Assembly: GCA_030068525.1 (NCBI GenBank)
Contig: JASJOS010000018.1
Location: 1 to 64,000 of the forward strand
Direction: 5' to 3'
DNA length: 64,000 nt
DNA from: Xanthocytophaga flava
Lineage (GTDB): Bacteria; Bacteroidota; Bacteroidia; Cytophagales; 172606-1
Part shown: positions 18,426-27,588 of the stretch, one piece after another
Layout: each line of letters starts with the position of its first letter
Numbering within the stretch: position 1 is the stretch's first letter
Notes under the pieces: generated by a model
Database searches by the model: none
What the model was told of the DNA's origin: nothing
Seen by the model: the letters and a program-made list of their open reading frames with translations, nothing else
Translations under genes and position numbers: made by a program

Positions 18426-20339
18426 GTGAAAACAAACATATTTACTATCTGCGTCCTGTGGCTAAGTCAATTTGCTCATCCACAGTCACCTGTTGCTGTA
18501 GTTCCGCAGACACTGGATTCGCTACAATGGTTTCTGCGTACACAACCTATTGATACATTGTATGCGATTGCCATGAAAGATTGCAGTTTTCAATATATTA
18601 TCAAAGGTGAATACAAACGAGCTGATTCTTTATGTCAGAAATTAGCTTCATTACGAAGTCAATTAAAAACATATGTACCACTGGAATATTGTATACCTTT
18701 TCTGAAAGGCACTATTGCACATCATAAAGGGGATCATCCTCTCACTCTTAATTATTATCTGAAAGCATGGGAAGTAATCCAGAAAAATCCTTCGAAATTT
18801 AAGGTTAAGGTAAAAATGGGAGCCTTAGGCAATCTAGCTATTGCCTACAAAAAAGTAGATAATCTGGAAATGTCTATGAAATACAGTCTGGAATCTATTC
18901 AGTTTCAGGAAAAATACAACCAAAAAAATCCAGGCGAATACCTGAATGTAGGTAATATTCTTGCTGGCTCTCAACAATATGATAGAGCAATTCCATACTA
19001 TCAGAAAGCACTATCCATTGCAGCAGAGCTAAACAACCTCACAAGCCTCGCTATTACAGAAAATCAACTGGGAAATCTATATGACAACATCGACAAGGTA
19101 GATACAGCTATTTATTATTATAAAAGTGGCTTGCAGCATGCAGAACAGGTCGAATACAGATTATTACAAACTGATCTTTTAGTAAACCTGGGATTAGTAT
19201 ATACAGGAAAAAAACAATATAAGCTGGCAGAATCCTATCTAAAAAGAGGAGAAAAGCTGTCACGGGAACTGGAATCTCCTGGTGCGTTGCGAGTTAATTT
19301 ACACAATCAGGGTGAAATGTATAGAGATTTGCAAAAATTCGATCTGGCGGAAAGATACTATCTGGAAGCACTGGAACTAGCTAAAGAAACACAAGATCAG
19401 GATGATTTATATACATCTAACATGGCGTTAGCTGAACTCTATGTAGACACGGATAACTACAAGAAAGCCTATCCATTTTTTAAGGCAGCATCTGTTGCCA
19501 AAGATTCTATATTTCAGGCCCAACTTACAGGCAAAACCCAACAATTGCTGGCGAAGTATGAAGCAGACAAACGCCAGCAGGAAATTGCTTTACTAAATGA
19601 AAAAAATCGTTCGCAATCACTGGAACTAGCCGTACAACGTCGCAATGTATTTCTACTGGTTACCGGCCTGCTGATGAGTGGTGTAGTGGGAACAGTAGGG
19701 TATCGGCGTTATCAGCTCCGCAAACAACTGGAGATGGAGCAAATCCGGAATCGTATTGCAGCCGATTTTCATGATGAACTGGGAGCCAATCTGAGCAGCA
19801 TTGCTCTTTATAGTGATTTGTTAGTAAAGAATGCTGCCAAAGAAAAAGAACAGACTCTGCCTATTCTGGAAAATATCAGTCACCAGGCACACGGCAGTAT
19901 CTCGTCTATCAATGACCTGATCTGGACTATCAAACCGGACAACGATATTCTGGAACGCACTATTGTGCGTATGAAGGAATTTGCGATTCCATTATTGGAA
20001 GCACGCAATATCCGTTGTGTTTTTCTTGTGGATGATTCGCTCTCTCAGGCACAGCTAAGTATGAACATGCGTAAGTTTCTCTATCTGATCTTTAAAGAGG
20101 CCATCAACAATGCTATTAAATATGCTCAGGCAACAGCTATTACGATTCAGTTACAGGAAATCCGTGGCACTATTAGTCTGGAGATACAGGATGATGGAAC
20201 AGGATTTGATCCAGCAATAGTCAAACGTGGAAATGGATTGAACAACATGAAAACCAGGGCAAAAGAACTCGGTGGTCAACTTATTATAGATACCTCACCC
20301 GGACAAGGTACCCGGATTACACTTTCTTTCAAGCCTTAA
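18426..20339 (+). CDS. TPR sensor histidine kinase (NarX/HisKA_3 type)
   Basis: The 637-residue protein starts at a GTG at 18426; no in-frame ATG lies nearby. A signal peptide (FTICVLWLSQFAHPQ) is followed by about eight TPR-like repeats (residues 60-370, for example YYQKALSIAAELNN and AERYYLEALELAKE), one transmembrane helix (NVFLLVTGLLMSGVVG) and a HisKA_3 box with H449 in ADFHDELGANLSSI. The HATPase domain has N and G boxes (FKEAINNAIKYA, DDGTGFD, GNGLNNM, GQGTRITL). The periplasmic TPRs are probably the sensor. The response regulator at 20454 is its obvious partner, 114 bp downstream on the same strand. Confidence 0.92.
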   Translation: MKTNIFTICVLWLSQFAHPQSPVAVVPQTLDSLQWFLRTQPIDTLYAIAMKDCSFQYIIKGEYKRADSLCQKLASLRSQLKTYVPLEYCIPFLKGTIAHHKGDHPLTLNYYLKAWEVIQKNPSKFKVKVKMGALGNLAIAYKKVDNLEMSMKYSLESIQFQEKYNQKNPGEYLNVGNILAGSQQYDRAIPYYQKALSIAAELNNLTSLAITENQLGNLYDNIDKVDTAIYYYKSGLQHAEQVEYRLLQTDLLVNLGLVYTGKKQYKLAESYLKRGEKLSRELESPGALRVNLHNQGEMYRDLQKFDLAERYYLEALELAKETQDQDDLYTSNMALAELYVDTDNYKKAYPFFKAASVAKDSIFQAQLTGKTQQLLAKYEADKRQQEIALLNEKNRSQSLELAVQRRNVFLLVTGLLMSGVVGTVGYRRYQLRKQLEMEQIRNRIAADFHDELGANLSSIALYSDLLVKNAAKEKEQTLPILENISHQAHGSISSINDLIWTIKPDNDILERTIVRMKEFAIPLLEARNIRCVFLVDDSLSQAQLSMNMRKFLYLIFKEAINNAIKYAQATAITIQLQEIRGTISLEIQDDGTGFDPAIVKRGNGLNNMKTRAKELGGQLIIDTSPGQGTRITLSFKP

Positions 20340-20453
20340 TATATTTACCAGATACAAAACAAAAAACAGGTTTCTTCATTTATATAACATATTTTTATCC
20401 TTTCTTCGATTACAAAATACATTTTCCAAAGCCTGTTCAACTAAGTACCTACC

Positions 20454-21104
20454 ATGAAAAATGCCCCATTGAGAGTTGCCATTGCAGAAGATAATCATTC
20501 ATACAGAGAAGGACTCGTATTTATGCTTCAACTCTCTGATGATTTTGAGTGTGTGGGTAACTACTCTTCTGGCGCGGACTTGCTTAGGGACTTACCACAT
20601 ATTCAACCACAGGTGATTCTGATGGATATTGAAATGCCGCACATGGATGGTATTACCTGTACACAAAAAATCAAGGCACTGCCAGCCTTTCAACATGTTC
20701 ATATAGTGATACTAAGCATTTTGGAGGAGAATGACAAAGTTCTGGAAGCTATTGTATCAGGAGCCTCAGGCTATCTGCTCAAAGGTGAAAAGCCAGAAAA
20801 TATCCTGATTGCCCTCCAGCAAGTATACAATGGGGGTTCGTTTATGAGTGCCAATATTGCCCGTAAAGTACTCTCACTGATTCGTCTTTCCCACCAAATT
20901 CCTGCTGAAAAAATAGAACTGAATGAACGGGAAACGCAGGTACTCAACGGCCTGGTAGAAGGACTTAGCTACAAAATGATTGGGGATAAGTATGCCATGG
21001 CGATTGATACAGTGCGAGGCTATATTAAACGCATCTATGAAAAGCTACAGGTTCATTCCCGCTCAGAAGCCGTAGCTAAAGCGTTAAAAAACAAACTGGT
21101 GTAA
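20454..21104 (+). CDS. NarL/LuxR-family response regulator
   Basis: The 216-residue protein has a receiver domain with the acidic pocket AEDN, phosphoacceptor D58 in ILMDIEMP, the conserved T/S (ILS) and K109-like lysine in LLKGE. A C-terminal LuxR-type HTH follows (LNERETQVLNGLVEGLSYKMIGDKY, then DTVRGYIKRIYEKLQV). It is the partner of the TPR histidine kinase immediately upstream. The target genes are not evident. Confidence 0.93.
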   Translation: MKNAPLRVAIAEDNHSYREGLVFMLQLSDDFECVGNYSSGADLLRDLPHIQPQVILMDIEMPHMDGITCTQKIKALPAFQHVHIVILSILEENDKVLEAIVSGASGYLLKGEKPENILIALQQVYNGGSFMSANIARKVLSLIRLSHQIPAEKIELNERETQVLNGLVEGLSYKMIGDKYAMAIDTVRGYIKRIYEKLQVHSRSEAVAKALKNKLV

Positions 21105-21408
21105 CCTCCTGTCTATTCTCTATTTCCCAACTGCGTTCCTGCTCTATCAGCAATTCAAGCCTGATAGCGTTGAATCCATTTTCAAAATCACCAGATTTCA
21201 AATCACGTTCCAATAACATCTATATTCCGATCCTATGTCAGAGATATTCAAACTCCAGTCGCATTGAAGGAATATCCGAACGCTGTTCACGTTCTTTATT
21301 GACTGAAGTTTGAATACTATAAAGAAAAAAAGTTGATCAATTTGTTTAAGTAGAGTTACTACAATAACCAACAGCTAGTAGCCATAATAAGAAAATCATA
21401 CAATTGAT
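21105..21408. other. Convergent intergenic region with nested hairpin
   Basis: TATTCAAACTCCAGTC (21245-21260) pairs with GACTGAAGTTTGAATA (21301-21316) with one mismatch. Inside the loop GAACG (21278-21282) pairs with CGTTC (21290-21294). It may be a large bidirectional terminator or a small structured RNA. No gene is seen. Confidence 0.5.
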
Positions 21409-23289
21409 TTATAAAGCCCAAACCCTAACGCCTATCCATCCATGCATCAAAAGCAGGATAGCTAGGTATGTCAGGAAGAATGCGTTAAACGCCAGTATAC
21501 CTCTGATCCATGAGCTTTTTAAGTGTGTCCATTGTTTTATAAGCAATCCCAGACCTGCAATAGCAAACAAACCAAAACAGAGAGAAGTGAAAAAGATAGT
21601 TACCGATGTCAGATTGATGGAGTTAAAGGCAATCCGGTTTGTATAATCTGTAACAGTCGTTATCCTAAATGCGACCAAACCTGATAGAACCGCCATCCCA
21701 GGTAAAAGTCCAACCAGAATCTGACTCCGGCTTACCTTTCTAACTAATACCATAACCAACCAGACCAGTACCCATATCACTGATAATACGATTGCAAGTG
21801 CAGACAGACCCAGAAGAAGTTGCTGAACCAGTACTGGCAGATAGGACGTCTTCTCATAATACTGGTGCATATCAGACTGTAAAAATGGATTCCCATTTTC
21901 ATCCAGTCCAACTACCACCGACGCCTGATGTTCATATTTTCGTTTGAATAACCGATCTTTAACCCATTCTACGGTGTCAGCCTGTCCCAATAAAGGCTTT
22001 ATAATCAGTCCACCTTCCCATTGGGAGAGCTTTACTACTCCAATGATTCGCTGAAGAAAATTCCACTGTTCACTTCGAACATTTATCGGTTTATAATAAC
22101 CCGGATAATCCCTTAAAACAGGTTTTGTTGGCTGTTGCACCAATGTAGCAGGCACAAAGTTGGGTAACTCCCTCGTCAGAAAGTTTTCAATCAAAACAGA
22201 AATCCGCCACATGCCTTTTCCTCCATTATTTGCAATCGCATAGCCAATCCGGTGCCGACGGTCATAATTAACTAATGACTCAAACCCATCTCCTCCTCCG
22301 GCATGCCCTCTGAAATTGGCCTTGGGATGATTATAAAATGTACTATTACCTAGAGCATAGCCAATCTGGAGTCCTTCCCTGGCTCCGGCTGTACTATGAA
22401 TGGTTTCCATTGCAGACAAATACGTTGTATCCAGCCATTGCTCACCATGTATATTCCAGTCATTCAGAAAAAAACGAAGGTATTGGGTCATGTCTTCGGC
22501 ACAGGAATGCAAAGCACTGGCGGCTCCATTTCCGGTTGGGACAAAAAATGGAAACGGAATGTAATGACCATCGCCAAACCGATACCCACGGGCATACCTC
22601 TTCTCCTCTTTGATTCTCAGATCAAAGTCAGAATAATGCATTCCTAATGGTTCCAGAAGTATCTTTTGAAGATAGCTATCCCAGGACATACCTGAATATT
22701 TCTCAATCAGATATCCTACTATGGTGTAATTGGGATTGGCATACGAACTAACCAGTCCTGGCTTCCATCTTGCTATCAGACAGGTTTGATAAAAGTTGAC
22801 GGCATCTATCCCCTTCAGATCATGGATGGATGTATTATGTATCATATTCAGATGTGTATCATCAAAACCACTGGAGTGTTCGAGCAGATGTACCAGCCGT
22901 ACCGGATGAGTACTTTCCCATGGATTAGTATAAACCAATTCCGGAGCAATGTCTTTCAGTTTATCCTGTAGGTGTAATGACCCACTTTGTATGAGCCTGA
23001 GTATAGCCAGTGCTGTAAACATCTTGGTGATAGAATACAAATGAAACAATGTCTTACCATCTACCTTTTGTCGAGACTCCACAACAGACACTCCTAAACC
23101 ACCTGAAAATAAAACAGAGTCTTTCGAAACAATGGATACCATCAGTCCGGGCATCTTTTCTTCCTGCATTACTTTTTCAATCTCATGCATCAACTCAGGT
23201 AGTGTTTCGGGAGAAGAATTGGACTGGGCAAACAACGAATGAACGGATATAAGAAATACCCAGAAACATACAGACAAATATCTTTTCAT
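21409..23289 (-). CDS. Penicillin-binding-protein-like serine hydrolase with C-terminal membrane domain
   Basis: The 626-residue protein has a signal peptide (VFLISVHSLFAQ) and a class C beta-lactamase-like domain (residues about 30-380). The nucleophile motif is S86-I-T-K89, the second motif is Y183-A-N185 in SSYANPNY, and a third HxG-type motif FRGHAGGGDG occurs later. After a linker beta domain come four transmembrane helices (from about residue 490: LLLGLSALAIVLSVIWVLVWLV onward). Such proteins hydrolyse amide or ester bonds in the periplasm; the substrate is unknown. The family is common in Bacteroidota and is not by itself evidence of antibiotic resistance. Confidence 0.87.
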   Translation of the reverse strand: MKRYLSVCFWVFLISVHSLFAQSNSSPETLPELMHEIEKVMQEEKMPGLMVSIVSKDSVLFSGGLGVSVVESRQKVDGKTLFHLYSITKMFTALAILRLIQSGSLHLQDKLKDIAPELVYTNPWESTHPVRLVHLLEHSSGFDDTHLNMIHNTSIHDLKGIDAVNFYQTCLIARWKPGLVSSYANPNYTIVGYLIEKYSGMSWDSYLQKILLEPLGMHYSDFDLRIKEEKRYARGYRFGDGHYIPFPFFVPTGNGAASALHSCAEDMTQYLRFFLNDWNIHGEQWLDTTYLSAMETIHSTAGAREGLQIGYALGNSTFYNHPKANFRGHAGGGDGFESLVNYDRRHRIGYAIANNGGKGMWRISVLIENFLTRELPNFVPATLVQQPTKPVLRDYPGYYKPINVRSEQWNFLQRIIGVVKLSQWEGGLIIKPLLGQADTVEWVKDRLFKRKYEHQASVVVGLDENGNPFLQSDMHQYYEKTSYLPVLVQQLLLGLSALAIVLSVIWVLVWLVMVLVRKVSRSQILVGLLPGMAVLSGLVAFRITTVTDYTNRIAFNSINLTSVTIFFTSLCFGLFAIAGLGLLIKQWTHLKSSWIRGILAFNAFFLTYLAILLLMHGWIGVRVWAL

Positions 23290-23465
23290 AGGAATAAAAG
23301 GATAACACAGGTTAGTGAGATAAACCGTTTTGCTATAACAATTGCAAGCGGAAGTCTAAATGTATGACACTACATTCTGTATGGTGTTCCGTTGGATCCA
23401 ACCGAACATAAGAAGAACAGATTTATCCTTTAGTCTATGAGCCTCACCGCTTTCTATACCTCCAA

Positions 23466-23513
23466 TTACATATATTCATGTCTTGAAAGCACTCCATACC
23501 CATTCTACCCTTG
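23466..23513 (+). promoter_or_regulatory. Copy A of shared promoter/operator box
   Basis: TTACATATATTCATGTCTTG, then 20 bp, then TACCCTTG (a -7 box with one change from TACCTTTG). It is nearly identical to the boxes at 27453 and 29085. Here no intact gene follows; the leader continues in degenerate form to about 23615 and then meets the SDR remnant. Confidence 0.6.
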
Positions 23514-23639
23514 TTTCGGTAGCTAAGCAAGGATTCAACTGAACAATTCTAACTATGATTATCAATGTATCTTTTCATTACTCATTTACCTTCAACCCGC
23601 TTCCTGGAAGCCGGTTCTCTTACTTGCACCACAAACGCG

Positions 23640-23888
23640 ATATCAGAGTATGAAAGCGATAAACCTCACAAGGGTATGTCAATCAGGAACAGCAAGCAAT
23701 CCGGCGATCCGCAGAAACTAGTCGAGGAGCTTGTTAATCTGATAAATATGAGAAACCCTCCTGTCCATCTGATCTTAGGTCCTGACAGCGATAAATTGAT
23801 CAAGGATAAAAAGGCTAAGAATATGGAAGAGTTTGAGGCCTACAAAAAATCACCATGTCTACCAACTTATAAGACGTTGATTTACTAA
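23640..23888 (+). pseudogene. Remnant of an SDR oxidoreductase (C-terminal part only)
   Basis: The frame encodes SGDPQKLVEELVNLINMRNPPVHLILGPDSDKL and ends in EEFEAYKKSP, which is the C-terminal part of a classical SDR of the kind with NPPLHLxLGxDA. The Rossmann fold, about 190 residues, is missing. Upstream lies a degenerate copy of the leader found before the serine hydrolase gene at 27589. An internal recombination or deletion has therefore joined a promoter copy to the tail of an SDR gene. It is unlikely to encode a functional enzyme. Confidence 0.65.
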
Positions 23889-23898
23889 TTCAAAACTT

Positions 23899-24666
23899 TT
23901 AACGTTCATCCAGCCAATGAAGGAACTGGCTGGTTTTATCTTTCCCAACCAACAGCTTTTCTTCAACGGGAACGGTCAGTTTCACCCATAGCTTCCTGGA
24001 AAAGTAATGTTCCACTTCTTTAATTGCACGAAAACAAATAAGGAATTGACGGTTCAATCTGAAAAAGTCTTTTTCCGGCAATTGTGATGCGGTCTGATCA
24101 AGTGACTGATCAACAGGATACCATTCGTTGTCAAATGTCACTATCCGGGTTTCTTCGTTATGGACAAAGAAATATGCGATATCAGAGGTATCAATGGTTA
24201 GGTATTTGGTGCCCTTATAAACTAAAAAGCTTTTCTTTCCGTCGGTTTCCTGCGAAGCTTTGATCATTTTAGCCAGATAAGCCTCAGCAAAATTTTGGTT
24301 CTTTGTCGGCTTAGTTAACAGATCTAATTTATCGAATGCCGCTGTGATATCCGTTCCATTAAAAGGCTTTAAGATATATGCTATTCCATTTGTTTTGAAA
24401 GCCTCTAACGCGTATTCGTTGAAGGCTGTGCAAAAGATGACAGGAGCTGGCACTTTAATTTTCCCAAAGATCTCAAAAGAAAGGCCGTCGGATAATTGTA
24501 TATCCATGAAAATTAAATCGGGTACCGGATTAGTTTCTAAAAAGGCAATGGCTGAGCGAACACTTTGAACGGGGCCGCTTATTTGCACATCAGGTTTTAC
24601 AGATATAATCAATTTTATCAAAGCCCTTGCAGCTTTTAATTCATCCTCAACGACTAAAATTTTCAT
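23899..24666 (-). CDS. LytTR-type response regulator
   Basis: About 255 residues from the ATG at 24666 (MKILVVEDELKAARAL); 13 further codons are open upstream but lie inside the kinase gene. The receiver domain has phosphoacceptor D55 in DLIFMDIQLS and the conserved lysine in YILKPF. The C-terminal LytTR DNA-binding domain has FLVYKGTKYLTIDTSDIAYF and FFRLNRQFLICFRAI. It overlaps the kinase gene by about 20 bp, indicating translational coupling. It completes a four-gene operon with two P460-type proteins. Confidence 0.92.
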   Translation of the reverse strand: MKILVVEDELKAARALIKLIISVKPDVQISGPVQSVRSAIAFLETNPVPDLIFMDIQLSDGLSFEIFGKIKVPAPVIFCTAFNEYALEAFKTNGIAYILKPFNGTDITAAFDKLDLLTKPTKNQNFAEAYLAKMIKASQETDGKKSFLVYKGTKYLTIDTSDIAYFFVHNEETRIVTFDNEWYPVDQSLDQTASQLPEKDFFRLNRQFLICFRAIKEVEHYFSRKLWVKLTVPVEEKLLVGKDKTSQFLHWLDER

Positions 24667-25690
24667 AAACTGGTAATTTGACGGTGAAATATTTGCCCGA
24701 ATCATTTACGATTATAGGCATTCCGGTGATATGTTGGTATCGTTGATTCACGTTTTGCAAACCCAGGTTTGTGGATGGCTCGGTTAATGATTTTACCTGT
24801 AAATTGTTTTGTACCACAATATAATCTTCATCCGAAAATATTTCAATATGTAAGGGCATGTCAATAGCGACCACGTTGTGTTTAACTGCATTCTCGACAA
24901 GGAGTTGAAGTACGAAAGGTGGCACAAACGACGCTTTATGGCCTACAGTGAGTTTAACATCAATATGAATGCCTTCTTCAAACCGGGCATGGAGCAGGAA
25001 GAAAAACGAATCAAGTAGCTTCAACTCCTCTTCCATACTAACTACATCAAGTTTTTTGGTGTCGAGAGATGCCCGATAAAAGTTCGAAAGCTTGACGATA
25101 AAGTCTGACGCGTGCTCATCACCAATATCGACCATTGATTTTAACGTGTTCAGGCTGTTGAACAGGAAGTGCGGGTTGATCTGTTGCTTCAAAAGTTCGA
25201 ATTGTGCAGCGAGATGATCGGACTTGATTCTTTCCAGTTCAACTGCAATAACCTGGTTGGCATAACTTTGATATAGTAAATACAGAAACAAATAAATTGT
25301 GAGATTGATCAGTATCCCTCGGAATTGATACATTAAGATCATTGATCCGAACCCATAGGATGAAAAGAACAACTGATTGATGATAACAAGAATCGCCATA
25401 AAGATTATTCCTAAAGCGAGGCTTTTCACCAGTCTCAGACCAAAAAACCTTGTGGTAATGTTCCCAATCAGCACTCTTGGCAACGTAAAAAGATTATAAT
25501 ACCAGACAAACAATGAAAAGCTAAAGGCGATCAACGAATCAATGGCAACTTCTCTAAAGCTGATGTTTAACCGCAGGATTTTCGGAATAGAAGCCAATAC
25601 CCCCATCACGAACGCGCTTACCCAGATAACCAGTGAAGAAACTGTAAAAGACTTTCTGTTAGATGAGGTTAAATATTTACCAAGTATCAT
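24647..25690 (-). CDS. LytS-type sensor histidine kinase (His_kinase family)
   Basis: The 347-residue protein has four transmembrane helices in the first 145 residues, a short coiled linker, and the His_kinase box with H174 in INPHFLFNSLNTLKSM. The HATPase domain has the N box LQLLVENAVKHNV, but the G2 box is reduced (LGLQNVNQRYQ). The start ATG overlaps the stop of the upstream lipoprotein gene as ATGA, so translation is coupled. The kinase has no large sensor domain of its own. The exported P460-type proteins encoded upstream could supply the signal; this is inference from the operon. Confidence 0.92.
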   Translation of the reverse strand: MILGKYLTSSNRKSFTVSSLVIWVSAFVMGVLASIPKILRLNISFREVAIDSLIAFSFSLFVWYYNLFTLPRVLIGNITTRFFGLRLVKSLALGIIFMAILVIINQLFFSSYGFGSMILMYQFRGILINLTIYLFLYLLYQSYANQVIAVELERIKSDHLAAQFELLKQQINPHFLFNSLNTLKSMVDIGDEHASDFIVKLSNFYRASLDTKKLDVVSMEEELKLLDSFFFLLHARFEEGIHIDVKLTVGHKASFVPPFVLQLLVENAVKHNVVAIDMPLHIEIFSDEDYIVVQNNLQVKSLTEPSTNLGLQNVNQRYQHITGMPIIVNDSGKYFTVKLPVYENFSR

Positions 25691-26163
25691 GGAGTCAAGG
25701 ATGCTTCCTGTGAAATTATAAAATTGACCCTGTCGCTTGCTCCTAAAGTATCAGTTACAGGTGTAAGCGATTTGCCAAGTAATTTCCTATAGTGAAGTTC
25801 CGTTTTTTGTTGATTGTTGCCTACCTCCAGTATTTCAACAGCTAAAAGGTCGCCGGGAATGTTGGCACCAAACCAATGCTTGTCAGATTGCTGTTTCCAC
25901 GTTATCAAGGTAAACTTTTCGCCCAGGCTTGGTTTTTTCAAATGTTGCATAGCAGACTGGTAAGCTATTTCATTTCCGTAAAGAAGTGATGTGGTACTAT
26001 CATAACGATTCAACATAGTAGTTATCACCTTCAAGTTTTTTCCAGATATATCAAATGTTTCCGGAATGGATGCTTTTGTATTAATCAGTTCCTCTTTTTG
26101 CTTAGTAGGTCCGCAGGAAAAAAGAAACAACACGGCTATACATATTGTTGAATGTGATTTCAT
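25687..26163 (-). CDS. P460-like lipoprotein without heme motif
   Basis: The 158-residue protein has a lipobox FLFSC (lipidated Cys about residue 17). The core LLYGNEIAYQSAMQHLKKP...FTLITWKQ...HWFGANIPGDLLAVEILE follows the same pattern as the P460 domain of the upstream gene (IIYGNDIAVKAVRSHNINP...TIFAKAAWDE...GAFKQVEYMIK). It has no CxxCH, so it cannot attach heme c in the usual way. It is therefore a probable non-heme paralogue that may act as a ligand-binding or accessory subunit. Stop and next start overlap (ATGA). The assignment by pattern is moderate. Confidence 0.6.
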   Translation of the reverse strand: MKSHSTICIAVLFLFSCGPTKQKEELINTKASIPETFDISGKNLKVITTMLNRYDSTTSLLYGNEIAYQSAMQHLKKPSLGEKFTLITWKQQSDKHWFGANIPGDLLAVEILEVGNNQQKTELHYRKLLGKSLTPVTDTLGASDRVNFIISQEASLTP

Positions 26164-26166
26164 GAG

Positions 26167-27093
26167 TTAATTTTTAATAGGAAAAGTGAATACCAGGTCA
26201 TTATCGCTCATAGGCTTATGACAGTTGATGCATTCTTGCGTAAACAGTATAGTTTTGCCGTAGGGAACAAGTTTAGGAGTTTTAAAGCGGGCAAAGCCCC
26301 ATCCGTTTGTTTTGGAAAAGCGTTTGCTGTCCTTGATCATATATTCGACTTGCTTAAATGCCCCAGTCTTAACATTTCCGTCTTTATCTTCAAGTTCATC
26401 CCAAGCGGCTTTTGCGAAGATAGTTCCGTCTGGCCATGGATTGATGTTATGCGATCTTACAGCTTTTACCGCGATATCATTACCATAAATAATTCTTAGA
26501 GTACCGTTGTCAAATCGCTCGGATGTGCTGATGATCTGCCAGTTCTTGTAGTCGGGAATATAGGTAATACCATTTAAAGACTTGGGAAGTGTCTCGTCTG
26601 AACCTGCATTAGAGTGATATTGTTTTTGCAAATCATTCAACTTTGAGGTATCACCTATATCTCTTTTAACCATTCCCTGTAAATAGTTTTTAAGAATCGA
26701 CAGATCCTGTGCTGAAACATGGGAATCCTGATGAACAAAAGAATAACTTGCTATTGGCATTGCTCCTTGTTCAATTTGGTTGACAGACTCCCAAAGTTTC
26801 GCCTTTTGATCTGGCTTAGCTAATTTATCCCACTCGGAAAAATTCAAAACCTTTCTACCGTCTTTAATGTGGTTCGACACCGTCGAATAAATTGGTTGAA
26901 TCTGGTCATACCAGCGAAGATTGGTTTCATTCGAATGACAATCATAGCATGCCCGAACCAAAATACTCTTCACTTGTGGTGGTGCCGTAAAATCATGTGT
27001 AACAGGTGGATTTTCAATCTTTGGCCGGAATAGCTGCATAATCGCAAAAACCCCACCAAGGACTAAGGCTGAAATGATGATTATTTTCTTCAT
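26167..27093 (-). CDS. Heme-binding domain plus cytochrome P460 fusion
   Basis: The 308-residue protein has an N-terminal membrane anchor or signal (IIIISALVLGGVFAIMQLF). The first domain is the heme-binding type with C49-Y-D-C52-H53 and W...YDQIQPIYSTVSNHIKDGRKVLNFSEW. The second is a P460 domain (IIYGNDIAVKAVRSHNINPWPDG) ending in C288-I-N-C291-H292. P460 cytochromes can oxidise hydroxylamine or bind NO, though many Bacteroidota members are uncharacterised. It is the first gene of an operon with a heme-less paralogue, a LytS kinase and a LytTR regulator, so a role in sensing a diffusible nitrogen or redox signal is plausible. Confidence 0.85.
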   Translation of the reverse strand: MKKIIIISALVLGGVFAIMQLFRPKIENPPVTHDFTAPPQVKSILVRACYDCHSNETNLRWYDQIQPIYSTVSNHIKDGRKVLNFSEWDKLAKPDQKAKLWESVNQIEQGAMPIASYSFVHQDSHVSAQDLSILKNYLQGMVKRDIGDTSKLNDLQKQYHSNAGSDETLPKSLNGITYIPDYKNWQIISTSERFDNGTLRIIYGNDIAVKAVRSHNINPWPDGTIFAKAAWDELEDKDGNVKTGAFKQVEYMIKDSKRFSKTNGWGFARFKTPKLVPYGKTILFTQECINCHKPMSDNDLVFTFPIKN

Positions 27094-27452
27094 AAATATA
27101 AATCAGTAATTGAATGACAGTACAAAGGATAAATAAGTTTTCCAAAGAATAAAGTGTAAAACCTTAAAACTGGCGAATTGAATCCTCAATCCGGCAATTT
27201 GAAAGGTTATCTGGCATCAATCTCAACTTAGCTTTGCGACCTGGCTGATCGTCTAGACTTTAAAATCTAGCATACTGCAACAACACGATTTATTCATTTC
27301 CGAATTTAAACGGCAAGTTGGCCGATTTAACATTAGTTTTGCCTGTCCATCAAGTTCCATATTCTCAAAAAAGAATGGTGTAGTAAATCTATAGCAAGTA
27401 AGTTGGATTCAGATTTGACAGTTCACTCCAGATAAACTTCTCTCATAAGCAT
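27094..27452. other. Intergenic region upstream of the P460 operon
   Basis: It holds the inverted repeat CTAGA-N8-TCTAG (27253-27270) and two plus-strand sequences resembling -7 boxes (TAGCTTTG at 27229, TAGTTTTG at 27334) without good -33 partners. No gene is seen. Confidence 0.4.
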
Positions 27453-27500
27453 TTACACATATTCATGTCTTGAATGCCCCTCATACCCATTCTACCTTTG
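27453..27500 (+). promoter_or_regulatory. Copy B of shared promoter/operator box
   Basis: TTACACATATTCATGTCTTG, 20 bp, then TACCTTTG, which is a perfect Bacteroidota promoter with TTG at -33. The centre ACAT-N4-ATGT is an inverted repeat overlapping the -33 region. It drives the serine hydrolase gene at 27589. Confidence 0.75.
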
Positions 27501-27588
27501 TCCTATTGCCTGATTAGTGTATCAGACAAAATAACTCCAAACACAATCACTCATACTATCTTTTCACTCAATGATCTTCAACTTGTTT

